Position numbers and translations under genes: made by a program. From Lactococcus protaetiae (GTDB taxonomy: Bacteria > Bacillota > Bacilli > Lactobacillales > Streptococcaceae), in assembly GCF_006965445.1 (NCBI RefSeq), contig NZ_CP041356.1, positions 1 to 64,000 of the forward strand: DNA of 64,000 bases, written 5' to 3'. Shown here one piece after another: positions 17,679 through 30,431 of this stretch (its first letter is position 1; every line of letters begins with the position of its first letter). The notes below the pieces were generated by a model, which was not told where the DNA came from, did not search any database, and saw nothing but the letters and a program-made list of their open reading frames with translations.

Positions 17679-18430
17679 ATGAGTGACAAATTAGAAAAAA
17701 ATAGTATTTTACTAAAAAATCCTTGGCTATCTGATGTTAAAATCGTTGCTGAATCTGAGTCAACACAAAAAGATGCAAAGCTTGATAATCAGGAAAATTG
17801 TCTTTATATGACTGAGCGCCAACTGGCGACTTATGGGCGTTTTGGTCGCCAATATTTCGCTGCTGAAGATGGCGGAATTTATATGAGTTTGATGCTTCAT
17901 CCTTCCGTCAGTACTGACAGATTGCCTAATTATACGCTTTTGACTGGTGCTGCTGTGGTCAGTGCGATTGAAAAACTGACAGATAAAAGACCTCAAATCA
18001 AATGGGTCAATGACATTTATTTGGGGAAAAAAAATTCGTCGGTATTCTCGCAGAGGCTTCTGTCAATGCTGACAAGATTCCTCAGATTATTATTGGTGTT
18101 GGAATTAATTTTTCAATTCACGATTTTCCAGAAGAATTATCTGAAAAAGCAACTTCACTTTTTGCTAATGAACAGCCTACTGTCACACGTTCTGAGTTAG
18201 TTGCAGAAATTTGGTCAGAGTTTCATCGTTTGAGTAATGGAGATTTTTTTGATATTTACAAAGCTCACTCTTTCATTTTAGGAAAACAGGTTGAATTTTC
18301 TCAGTCAGGTGAGGATTACATTGGTATCGCGACAGATTTGACGGCATCTGGGGAATTAATTGTTGATTTGTTTAACGGTCAACAGAAAGTGCTATCTAGT
18401 GGCGAAATTTCATTAAAAAAATGGACTTAA
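17679..18430 (+). pseudogene. birA: Biotin-protein ligase, frameshifted at an A8 run
   Basis: Group I biotin ligase (no N-terminal HTH): biotinylates carrier proteins such as AccB. The reading frame begins MSDKLEKN, has the ESESTQ and TYGRFGRQ biotinoyl-adenylate loop region, and KWVNDIYLGKK. It then shifts at eight As (18027-18034). With nine As it would continue KFVGILAEASVN, IIIGVGIN and a C-terminal domain to LKKWT at 18430, about 250 aa, aligned position by position with the E. coli YLQDRKLAGIL segment. A single-base deletion in a homopolymer suggests base-call error, slippage, or true inactivation. Confidence 0.8.
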
Positions 18431-18446
18431 TTAAGTCCATTTTTTC
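18415..18446 (+). terminator. Terminator overlapping the birA stop
   Basis: AATGGACTTAA/TTAAGTCCATT followed by TTTT on the plus strand; the stop TAA is in the loop. Confidence 0.75.
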
Positions 18447-18603
18447 GTAATTATTATTATATTATTATAGGAGGTCCAGTTTTAGGTCATGGCGGACCAG
18501 TTTTTTTATTTGATTTATCTCTGTCAGTATACTGACAGAATCTTTGAATGACTTATGTTTAAAACTTTAGTATCACACTCTGCCAGAATTCCAAGAATTT
18601 TGG

Positions 18604-19122
18604 TTAAAAGTCCGACCAGTCATCTTCTTTTTCATCTGAAATCGGTTCCGCATCTTTCATCTTGCGATTTTGATTTTTAGGTTGTTCTTCCCAAGGATTG
18701 CCCCAATTATTTGATTTTGTCGAATTCCAAGAGTCTTGGGTAAAACGATCGTCATAATGGCGCGCTTTATCCTCAAAACGATTTGCCCATCTTTCTGACT
18801 TTTCATCCATTTTACGAGACCATTTATCTGCTTTTTCTTCCCATTTTTGAGCCTTACGATCCCACTTATCTTGATAACGCTCATTTTCCCGATTACGCTC
18901 ATTGTAGTAATTCCCACGATTGCTATAGCCACTTGGCATAATCCAGCTTGCCACGAAATAAAGGAAAATCAAGCCTCCCCAACTTCCAAAAGCTAATACT
19001 ACAAATAGGATACGTAAAATCGTCACAACATCACGACCCCAACCAAAATATTCACAAATCCCAGCGATAACTCCGCTAATCATACGATTATTAGTAGATT
19101 TTGTTAATTGTCTTTGAGACAT
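18604..19122 (-). CDS. PspC-domain envelope-stress membrane protein
   Basis: 172 aa. The PspC domain covers residues 1-62: NRMISGVIAGICEYFG, a hydrophobic helix ILFVVLAFGSWGGLIFLYFVASWIMP and the typical WIMP end. The remaining 110 residues are polar and W-spaced (KWDRK, KWEEK, KWSRK, RWANR), likely a cytosolic amphipathic tail. The start is MSQRQ with AAAGGA upstream; a longer frame lacks a ribosome site. Together with a short PspC gene and a DUF4097 gene upstream it resembles the lactococcal yth cluster, reported to be under the cell-envelope two-component system CesSR. Confidence 0.85.
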   Translation of the reverse strand: MSQRQLTKSTNNRMISGVIAGICEYFGWGRDVVTILRILFVVLAFGSWGGLIFLYFVASWIMPSGYSNRGNYYNERNRENERYQDKWDRKAQKWEEKADKWSRKMDEKSERWANRFEDKARHYDDRFTQDSWNSTKSNNWGNPWEEQPKNQNRKMKDAEPISDEKEDDWSDF

Positions 19123-19292
19123 TATTTTTTCCTTTCTAGGTTTGGAGCGCAAGCACTCATTTCGAAGATTTGATTCAAAACAAGTGCATTATATTTTAAG
19201 CCCGTAGTATGCGCTCCTCACACACTATTCTTCCGATACTGAACTTACTAAAGCAACATCGGCTATCAGGAAGCAACTCAGCTTTATCTGAT

Positions 19293-19495
19293 TCAACTCT
19301 TTGCCTGTGTCATTAACAAACTTGCGATAAGATAGATAATGAATAATATCCCCCAACTTCCGAAAGCACCAAGGACAACTACAATACGAATAATATTGAT
19401 TAACGTTCGATTCAAGCCAAAGTATTCTCCAAGTCCCCGATGGTTCCTGCTATGACTCTATTATCGCTTGACCTTTTAAGTTTTCTCTTAGACAT
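19293..19495 (-). pseudogene. Short PspC protein, frameshifted
   Basis: From ATG 19495 (AAAGGATG upstream) the frame reads MSKRKLKRSSDNRVIAGTIG and then shifts. Adding one G to the GGGG run (19435-19438) gives IGGLGEYFG, a hydrophobic helix VVVLGAFGSWGILFIIYLIA and an end at 19293, about 67 aa, which is a minimal PspC protein. It lies between the other two genes of the envelope-stress group, all on the same strand. Confidence 0.75.
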
Positions 19496-19554
19496 TTATC
19501 ATCCTTTTCGTTCCGTCAGTATACTGACAGAAATTTTGTCAGCAACTTTCTGCT

Positions 19555-20658
19555 TTAGTTTTCTTCTTTGTCAGCGTCTTTTAACCAAATTGTTCCTGAT
19601 TTTGTTTCAAATTCAAAAGTCAAAGTATCTTCTCCTTGACGAACAATCGCAGCACCATTTCTTCCAGCTTCAAATGGTGTATCAAGGTTCAAACGTGTCT
19701 TATATCCACCAAAAATCGTACGCACATGACCGACAAGACCTAGTGTTTCTGGCACAGCAACTTTAATGTCACCATTCACATTTTTCACATTTAATTTGCG
19801 AGCTTTGCCAATTGTTTCGGTCACAAGGATATTACCATTGACCAATGTCACATCAGCAGATTCAAAAGCCGTTGTAATACGAATATTACCATTAACACCA
19901 TTCAACTTAATTTCATCAACGATACCATCAAGTAACTTGATTTCTCCATTTTTATTGCTGACTTCAACTGCATGACTTGTCACTTCACTGACTTCAGCGG
20001 TACCATTGACCTGATTGATATTTAAAGCATTTGCTTCAATCTTTTCAACCTTCACCTCTGCATGAACCGTGTTCAATTCAATGTTGTCATAATTCTTTGC
20101 TGGTAAATACAATGTAAGGTCAGCAGCAATTCGGCCATTGACTACAATTTCAAGCGTGTCATCAACAACTTCGATTTTAGTTTTTTCAGCAACATACGCT
20201 TCAATATTTCCCTCGTCAACTGCTCCGTAAACTTTATATTCAGCTTTCACATGGGCATTATCTCCAGGTAGAACCGTTACTTTTCCGCCCTTAATGTCAA
20301 TGTTGACTTTGTCAAAATCTCCCTCAACATCGTTTTCTACTGGATAAGACGTTGATTTTACTTTCGGAAAGCCATTTGAAAAATCAATATTGTCATCTAC
20401 TGCTTTTGAAACGCCTTGGAAAAGTTCTTTACCTTTTGCAAAGATACTTTCTGCAACATTTTTCATTGCATCAGGAAAATCAACATTATGATTTACATAG
20501 CCTTCCTTGTCAGTAAATGTAAATTTTGATGAGGATTCTTCATCAGTATTGACAGATTCATCAGCTCCACCCTTTTTTTCAAGAAGTTCCAAAGCTTCAT
20601 CTTCCGTAATAATTCCGCGACGCATCAAATCCATAATTCTATCTTTTTTGTTAGCCAT
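19555..20658 (-). CDS. DUF4097 beta-repeat protein (LiaX/YthC-like)
   Basis: 367 aa. Residues 1-30 form a small helical domain (MDLMRRGIITEDEALELLEK, the SHOCT-like end seen in LiaX). After an acidic linker there is a right-handed beta repeat (about 110-340) with repeated Val/Asn-Gly-Asn/Ile units such as VNGNIRIT and VNGNILVTE, the DUF4097 pattern. Enterococcal LiaX senses daptomycin and host peptides; the same role here is inferred. Start ATG follows AAGGAT. First gene of the group with the two PspC genes, with a palindrome in its promoter region. Confidence 0.8.
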   Translation of the reverse strand: MANKKDRIMDLMRRGIITEDEALELLEKKGGADESVNTDEESSSKFTFTDKEGYVNHNVDFPDAMKNVAESIFAKGKELFQGVSKAVDDNIDFSNGFPKVKSTSYPVENDVEGDFDKVNIDIKGGKVTVLPGDNAHVKAEYKVYGAVDEGNIEAYVAEKTKIEVVDDTLEIVVNGRIAADLTLYLPAKNYDNIELNTVHAEVKVEKIEANALNINQVNGTAEVSEVTSHAVEVSNKNGEIKLLDGIVDEIKLNGVNGNIRITTAFESADVTLVNGNILVTETIGKARKLNVKNVNGDIKVAVPETLGLVGHVRTIFGGYKTRLNLDTPFEAGRNGAAIVRQGEDTLTFEFETKSGTIWLKDADKEEN

Positions 20659-20715
20659 TTTTATCCTTTCTTGCTTTGTCAAAGCACTTAACATCTTTAA
20701 AAACTTTTTTATATC

Positions 20716-20728
20716 TGAGATTATCTCA
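20716..20728 (-). promoter_or_regulatory. Palindrome before the envelope-stress group
   Basis: TGAGATTATCTCA, a perfect 6+1+6 palindrome 58 bases before the DUF4097 start. A related half, GAGATAAT, lies 25 bases further upstream. Possible response-regulator site; no consensus was verified. Confidence 0.35.
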
Positions 20729-20763
20729 ACCTCACACTCTTATTATCTCAAACTTTCCAACAA

Positions 20764-20792
20764 AAAAAATCAGCCCAAAGACTGATTTTTTA
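20764..20792 (-). terminator. Bidirectional terminator
   Basis: AAAATCAG/CTGATTTT stem with T tracts on both strands, between the glucosaminidase gene and the DUF4097 gene. Confidence 0.65.
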
Positions 20793-20848
20793 TTTGTTCT
20801 TTTAAACTGACTTACATCAATATTTATCAGTACTGACAGAACCCATTC

Positions 20849-22451
20849 TCATTTAGGTTGAATATAAGTTGCCAATGCCGCCACTCCAGCAGAAATATGA
20901 CGCTCACTCACAATATTATTCCCCTTAACATTCATCTCAGAAACTAATATTGAATTATCTGGATACACCTTCTCTACAAAAGCCACATGACCATAAACAG
21001 AACTCGAACCCGCAACTCCTGGAGGGAAACTTACCGCATAACCCTCTGTTGGAACAGTCGTCGTATAATAACCTTGTGCCTGAGCATTAATCCCCACTCA
21101 CCACCATTACCCATATGAGTTCCAATCTGACCCCAAGTTGAATGATTCGGTTATACACATACTGCGTACAATTTCCAAACGCATAACTCTCTGAACCTGG
21201 ATATTCCACCCCATTATAAGCAGGAAAATTCGATGTATCCAATTTTGAACTTAACACAGGACTTGCTGGTGTATCTGACGCCCATACTTGAGTACTACTA
21301 TCTACATTGTCATAGAAATTCAGATTATATTCTTGGATAATATCAATCAGTTTTTGAGCATAGTCAGGATCTGTCGCAAAAACACCCTGCAATGATTCCG
21401 CTGCTTCTTGATAAGTTTTCGACTGAGACTTCCAAGAACCTGCATAAATATCTGGATTCCAAGTCGTCCCTTTCAACATTAAGTTAATATAATCATCTAA
21501 AGATTGATCATAGTTACTATAAACCCGAAAACTCTGTTGAGTAAAATAAGGATTAGTTCCAGCAAATTCTTGCGTTTGGAATGTCACTGATTTCCCTAAA
21601 TAAGCCCCTGTAATATTGAAAATATTAAAGTACTTCTGAGCCATATTACTTTGACCATAACCCGACTCTAAAATCGCTTGCGCCAAGATAATCGAAGCAA
21701 AAAGATTATTTTTCCCCGCCAAAACCTGTACTCGAGGTGCAATACTCTTGATGAAAGCTTCTGGGCTAGACGTATCAATTTTCTTAATGGGTTGAGCCGC
21801 CTCTATTTTCTTCAATACAGGACCTGTATAAATGGAAGTGGCGTTACTCAGCTTTGAGCTTCCCACTGTCGAAGACTGATAATAAGCAGAATTCGCATAA
21901 CTAGAAACAACTGTTTCAGAATGTGAAAAAACATGACTTGTTACAGTTTTTGTAGATGAGCTAATCGTTTTACTCGGAGTACTTGGCTTAGGTGATGCTG
22001 GCTTCGGCTTACTTGGTGATGCTGGTGTGCTTGGTTTTGGAGGCGTCGGTTTCGGTTTATCCGGCGTACTCGGTGGAGTAGGCGGCGTGCTAGGCTCCGT
22101 AGGTTTAGTTTCATCTGGAGGCGTGACTGACGAATCATCTCCTGAATTTCCCGTTCCTTCCGAACTCTCCCCATTGCTTCCCGTCTCATCTGGCGTATTG
22201 TCTGGCGTCTCATTATTATTATCTGTTGTTACTTGACCCGTATCACCTGTATTCGTTTGACCCGAATCATCACTCGTTACTAATTCATTACCATTATTCA
22301 CAACCTGTGACGTACACGTCACCTCATTCGAAACTGGTAACTCATCTGCATGAGCCGTAGCACCAAACGTACTTATCCCCAAGGCTAGTGCTGTACCTGC
22401 TACTAGCTTGTAGGTCTTTCCAGTTCTTTTTTTACTATTTTCAACCTTCAA
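20849..22451 (-). pseudogene. Secreted glucosaminidase-CHAP cell-wall hydrolase, two frameshifts
   Basis: The product would be about 534 aa: signal peptide (KLVAGTALALGISTFGATAHA), a Thr/Glu/Asn-rich then Pro-rich linker (TPP/KP repeats, residues about 60-165), a GH73-type glucosaminidase domain (about 225-385, with QAILESGYGQS and YFNIFNI), and a C-terminal CHAP amidase domain that begins GNCTQYVYNR. The frame breaks twice within 45 bases (near 21137 and 21096); one extra G at each GGGG run restores QLGGQIGTHMGNGGEWGIN, a perfect CHAP core. Start is TTG with AGAGG 8 bases upstream (a second TTG lies six bases earlier). No anchor motif is seen. Confidence 0.8.
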
Positions 22452-22608
22452 AATCAAAACCTCTTTTTATTCTACTCGCTCTCAATGAAATTTATGATAA
22501 CACTCTTATTACAATATTGTAACACTTTCTAAATTATAACGCAAGCTAATCACTTCTCATACTTATATATACGTAAATTAATCTAAAATATCACTCCTAT
22601 AAACAAAA

Positions 22609-22631
22609 AAATCTGCCAAAATGGCAGATTT
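22609..22631 (-). terminator. Terminator of fba
   Basis: Perfect 10 bp stem AAATCTGCCA/TGGCAGATTT with a 3-base loop and a T tract on the minus strand. Confidence 0.8.
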
Positions 22632-22659
22632 CCTCTTTATTAAGATTTATTACTAATTC

Positions 22660-23556
22660 TTAAGCTTTGTTTGCTGAACCAAACACATCAATACGTTCTT
22701 CAACAGACGCAGTAATTGCATCAAAACCAGGTTTCAAGAATTTACGTGGGTCAAAGAGTTTTTTCTTCATGTATTCTGCTTCATTAGCATCAAATTCATT
22801 AACGAATTTACGAGTTGCAGCTGCAAAAGCAAGTTGACATTCCGTATTAACATTAACTTTAGCAACACCGTTCGCAATAGCTTCACGAATTTGATCATCA
22901 GGGATACCTGAACCACCGTGAAGTACGATTGGCACATTGTGTCCCATAGCTTCAACCAAAGCAGCATTCAATTTTTCTAAGTGATCAATATGAAGACCAG
23001 TCCATCCTTCTGGATAAGGTCCGTGAATATTACCAATACCAGCTGCAAGGAAGTCTACACCAAGTTTAGCCATAGCAACAGCATCTTCGATAGGAGCAAG
23101 TTCACCATCACCGATGATACCATCTTCTTCACCACCAATAGTGCCAACTTCACACTCTACAGAGATTCCTTTTGCGTGTGCTTTTGCGATAACTTCTTCA
23201 GCATATTTAAGGTTTTCTTCAATTGGAAGATGTGAACCATCAAACATTAATGAAGAGTAACCAACTTCAATACACTCCAAAGCATCTTCAAAGTGACCAT
23301 GGTCAAGGTGAATAGCCACAGGAACAGTAATACCCATTGATTCAACAAGAGTTTCAATGAGAAGTTTACACATTTTGTAACCACCCATGTATTTAGCCGC
23401 ACCCATAGAAGTTTGGATCAATACAGGAGTCTTTTTAGCTTCTGCTGCACGCAAGATAGCTTGTGTCCATTCAAGGTTGTTTGTGTTGAAACCACCGATA
23501 GCGTATCCGTTATCACGAGCGGCTTGTACGAATTTTTCTGCTGAAACGATTGCCAT
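22660..23556 (-). CDS. fba: Class II fructose-bisphosphate aldolase
   Basis: Zn-dependent glycolytic aldolase, 298 aa. Zinc ligands and active site: HLDHGH (83-88), the ECEVGTIGGEED segment (about 133-144), AAGIGNIHG (about 173-181) with a metal His, and VLHGGSGI near 208. The C-terminal NVNTECQLAF is typical of the FbaA type. ATG follows GGAGG. Monocistronic with its own terminator. Confidence 0.96.
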   Translation of the reverse strand: MAIVSAEKFVQAARDNGYAIGGFNTNNLEWTQAILRAAEAKKTPVLIQTSMGAAKYMGGYKMCKLLIETLVESMGITVPVAIHLDHGHFEDALECIEVGYSSLMFDGSHLPIEENLKYAEEVIAKAHAKGISVECEVGTIGGEEDGIIGDGELAPIEDAVAMAKLGVDFLAAGIGNIHGPYPEGWTGLHIDHLEKLNAALVEAMGHNVPIVLHGGSGIPDDQIREAIANGVAKVNVNTECQLAFAAATRKFVNEFDANEAEYMKKKLFDPRKFLKPGFDAITASVEERIDVFGSANKA

Positions 23557-23684
23557 TTCAAAATCCTCCGAATATTTTATTACTTACCTAGTATAGCATT
23601 TTGTGAAGTATTTTTCTAGTGTTAGCACATCAAAAGATAAAAGTAATCGCTTAACTACGCGGTTTGAGACTAAAGTAGTAAAAA

Positions 23685-23707
23685 AGTTGGTAACTTAGTT
23701 ACCAACT
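23685..23707 (-). terminator. Terminator of the rRNA-tRNA operon
   Basis: Stem AGTTGGTAAC/GTTACCAACT with loop TAA followed by TTTTTT on the minus strand, 9 bases after tRNA-Leu(UAA). Confidence 0.85.
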
Positions 23708-23715
23708 ATATATAA

Positions 23716-23801
23716 TCCCGAGGACCGGTTTCGAACCGGTACGAAGGTTACCCCTCGCAGGATTTTAAGTCCTGTGCGTCTGCCAGTTCCGCCACCCCGG
23801 G
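23716..23801 (-). tRNA. tRNA-Leu (UAA)
   Basis: 86 nt cloverleaf with long variable arm; anticodon loop ACTTAAAATC, T-loop GGTTCGAAACC, acceptor CCCGGGG/CCTCGGG. Confidence 0.95.
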
Positions 23802-23835
23802 TGATTATAGAAAAACTCCCACTGGGGAGAAATTA

Positions 23836-23907
23836 AGCGAACGACGAGATTCGAACTCGCGACCCCAACCATGGCAAGGTTGTGTTCTACCCCTGAACTA
23901 CGTTCGC
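23836..23907 (-). tRNA. tRNA-Gly (GCC)
   Basis: 72 nt; acceptor GCGAACG/CGTTCGC, discriminator T, anticodon GCC in CCTTGCCATGG. Confidence 0.95.
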
Positions 23908-23928
23908 AACGCTTGTGTCTTCCGACAA

Positions 23929-24001
23929 TGCCGACTACATGATTCGAACACGCGACCCTCTGATTACAAATCAGATGCTCTACCAACTGAGCTAAGTCGG
24001 C
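23929..24001 (-). tRNA. tRNA-Thr (UGU)
   Basis: 73 nt; acceptor GCCGACT/AGTCGGC, anticodon TGT in CTGATTTGTAATCAG. Confidence 0.95.
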
Positions 24002-24014
24002 TAATACCTAAAGA

Positions 24015-24096
24015 TGCGGATGAAGGGACTTGAACCCCCACGCTGTTAAGCGCTAGATCCTAAATCTAGTGCGTCTGCCAATTCCGCCACATCCGC
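24015..24096 (-). tRNA. tRNA-Leu (UAG)
   Basis: 82 nt with long variable arm; anticodon TAG in AGATTTAGGATCT, acceptor GCGGATG/CATCCGC. Confidence 0.95.
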
Positions 24097-24105
24097 GAGG
24101 AATTA

Positions 24106-24178
24106 TGACCCGTGCTGGGCTCGAACCAGCGACCCTTTGATTAAAAGTCAAATGCTCTACCAACTGAGCTAACGAGTC
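24106..24178 (-). tRNA. tRNA-Lys (UUU)
   Basis: 73 nt; anticodon TTT in TTGACTTTTAATCAA, acceptor GACTCGT/ACGGGTC. Confidence 0.95.
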
Positions 24179-24195
24179 ATTAGTCTATTGACTAA

Positions 24196-24268
24196 CGGTT
24201 CCGACGGGAATCGAACCCGCGATCTTCGCCGTGACAGGGCGACGTGATAACCGCTACACTACGGAACC
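24196..24268 (-). tRNA. tRNA-Asp (GUC)
   Basis: 73 nt; anticodon GTC in CGCCCTGTCACGGCG, acceptor GGTTCCG/CGGAACC, discriminator G. Confidence 0.95.
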
Positions 24269-24295
24269 TATTCAAATAAAGGCTGAATCAACCTA

Positions 24296-24368
24296 TGGGA
24301 GTTAACGGGATCGAACCGCTGACCCTCTGCTTGTAAGGCAGATGCTCTCCCAGCTGAGCTAAACTCCC
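24296..24368 (-). tRNA. tRNA-Val (UAC)
   Basis: 73 nt; anticodon TAC in CTGCCTTACAAGCAG, acceptor GGGAGTT/AACTCCC. First tRNA after 5S, three bases away. Confidence 0.95.
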
Positions 24369-24371
24369 CAA

Positions 24372-24487
24372 ACTTGGCCACTCGCCTATCTCCCAGGGGC
24401 AACCCCCAAGTACTTCCGCCGTAGATGGACTTAACTGCTGTGTTCGACATGGGAACAGGTGTATCTCCATCGCAATGATGACCAAAT
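24372..24487 (-). rRNA. 5S ribosomal RNA
   Basis: 116 nt; terminal stem ATTTGGTC/GGCCAAGT, core CCTGTTCCCATG, CGAACACAG and AGTTAAG of bacterial 5S. It follows 23S by about 85 bp. Confidence 0.93.
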
Positions 24488-24571
24488 CTTTAAATGTTCC
24501 TTTGAACATTCAAAACTAAATAACAATCCTTCTAACTTCTAAACCTTAAGCATTTTATAGTTGACTCTTTT

Positions 24572-27466
<2,895 letters not shown>

Positions 27467-27650
27467 TGATGATTCAATCATCTTTTTTCAAGTATAAGTT
27501 TGTAAATTCTTTAAAATTCACAGCTTTTCGGTTTATTTATCGTTATTAGATATTGTTATTTAGTTTTCAAGGTTCAAGATGATTTTAACGTCTTTTCTGA
27601 CAAGATACCTTCGGCTGAAACTAATCTCAACACTTACTTTCGTATCTTCA

Positions 27651-27723
27651 TGGAGCCTAGCGGGATCGAACCGCTGACCTCCTGCGTGCAAAGCAGGCGC
27701 TCTCCCAGCTGAGCTAAGGCCCC
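27651..27723 (-). tRNA. tRNA-Ala (UGC), in the 16S-23S spacer
   Basis: 73 nt; anticodon TGC in CTGCTTTGCACGCAG, acceptor GGGGCCT/AGGCTCC. A single tRNA-Ala in this spacer is usual for lactococci and streptococci. Confidence 0.95.
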
Positions 27724-27806
27724 ACAATCAAGAAGTTGATTCTTGCGTGGTCTATCTCTAGACCCTCAAAACTGAATAAAGTTGAATGCTCATCCTTGTA
27801 TATATT

Positions 27807-29359
<1,553 letters not shown>

Positions 29360-29510
29360 GTATTTAAGTCACCTTAGTGACTGGCTTGTCTTTCATTATT
29401 GATTGACAGATTTTTGATGTCTTTACGACATCACATGAGTCATTCTTCTTTATTCAGTTTTCAAGGGTCTAAACGCTTGAGTGGCTTCCCTCTCTCGCGA
29501 CAACTATTAT

Positions 29511-29539
29511 ATTCTATCAAACTACACACCCTTTGTCAA
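29511..29539 (-). promoter_or_regulatory. rRNA operon promoter
   Basis: Minus strand TTGACA, 17 bp, TAGAAT, preceded by an AT-rich upstream region; about 150 bases before 16S. Confidence 0.75.
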
Positions 29540-29627
29540 TTATTTGTTGTGATTTGATAAAACTTTTTTTATTCATCCTTTTTGTTACTCCCTTTAACCA
29601 TACAATCACTCCTTACTTCTAAATAAA

Positions 29628-29647
29628 AAACCACTTAAATGTGGTTT
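29628..29647 (-). terminator. Terminator of the TRIC-family gene
   Basis: AAACCAC/GTGGTTT stem followed by TTTTATTT on the minus strand, 5 bases after the stop codon. Confidence 0.7.
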
Positions 29648-29652
29648 GCGAG

Positions 29653-30306
29653 TTAGTATTCTATTCTTGGGAGATTTATTTTTTTTACCTCTGATATAAT
29701 CCTGATGAATACGATGCAAGCTACTGCAATTGACAGTGCAAAATAGTGATTTAACTCTGGGCGTAAAATAACATACAGAATCCCTCCTATAATGCAGGAT
29801 ACTGCATAAATATTTTCTCTAAATATCATCGGAACTTGGTTGGCTATGATATCACGGATCATTCCTCCACCGACTCCCGTGAGAACTCCTAAAAATACAA
29901 TAAAGAATAAATTATGTTCAAATCCTTTAGCGATTCCTGCATCTATCCCCAAAACTGTAAAAATTCCTAGACCGATAGCATCCGAAACCAGTAAAAGAAT
30001 ATTATAAAAACGTGCAACTTTAAAAATATTAAAAGCTTCTCTCTTTGATTTTATAACCGTAGCAATTACCATAGAAGTGATTGAAGCAATGATTGATATA
30101 ATAATGAAAAAAGGTGATTTTAATGATGTTGGCGGAACAATACCTAATAACAAATCTCGAAAAATCCCTCCGCCAACTGCTGTGATAACAGACATCACTA
30201 AAATCCCAAAAACATCTAATTTATGATTGATTCCAACTACGGTTCCCGAGATGGCAAATGCAACTGTGCCTAAAATTTCAAAAAACAAGTAGATGTTGTT
30301 AATCAC
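29653..30306 (-). CDS. TRIC/UPF0126-family membrane protein (YicG-like)
   Basis: 217 aa with seven predicted helices in two similar halves, each with the family motif: AFAISGTVVGINHKLDVFG...AVGGGIFRD (residues about 17-57) and SDAIGLGIFTVLGI...GVGGGMIRD (about 105-150). The family comprises bacterial TRIC-type cation channels; E. coli YicG has been reported to transport glycine, so the substrate is open. Start GTG at 30306 follows AAGGGGC; longer frames upstream have no ribosome site. It sits alone beside the rRNA operon. Confidence 0.85.
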   Translation of the reverse strand: MINNIYLFFEILGTVAFAISGTVVGINHKLDVFGILVMSVITAVGGGIFRDLLLGIVPPTSLKSPFFIIISIIASITSMVIATVIKSKREAFNIFKVARFYNILLLVSDAIGLGIFTVLGIDAGIAKGFEHNLFFIVFLGVLTGVGGGMIRDIIANQVPMIFRENIYAVSCIIGGILYVILRPELNHYFALSIAVACIVFIRIISEVKKINLPRIEY

Positions 30307-30396
30307 GTGAAGCCCCTTACTCTTTATTACGATGTTGATATAAATTAGCAATTAGCGATAGTATTCATTATACATTATATCTTACGTGTTTTCGAT

Positions 30397-30429
30397 AAAA
30401 AAAGACTACTTAATTAAGTAGTCTTTTTT
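30397..30429 (-). terminator. Terminator of thrS
   Basis: Perfect palindrome AAAGACTACTTAATTAAGTAGTCTTT (split here as AAAGACTACTTAA/TTAAGTAGTCTTT) with T runs on both strands. Confidence 0.85.
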
Positions 30430-30431
30430 AG

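Noticed and set aside
18463-18563. Possible 20-codon peptide MADQFFYLIYL after birA
   Set aside because: The GGAGG is about 15 bases from its ATG, and the segment is a GGTCC...GGACC hairpin plus an iterated palindrome.
20716-20728. Firm CesR/LiaR binding-site call
   Set aside because: The palindrome is real, but I cannot confirm the consensus from memory, so it is listed only as a palindrome.
22027-22236. Gly/Val/Ser-rich open frame
   Set aside because: Shadow of the Pro-rich linker of the wall hydrolase on the opposite strand.
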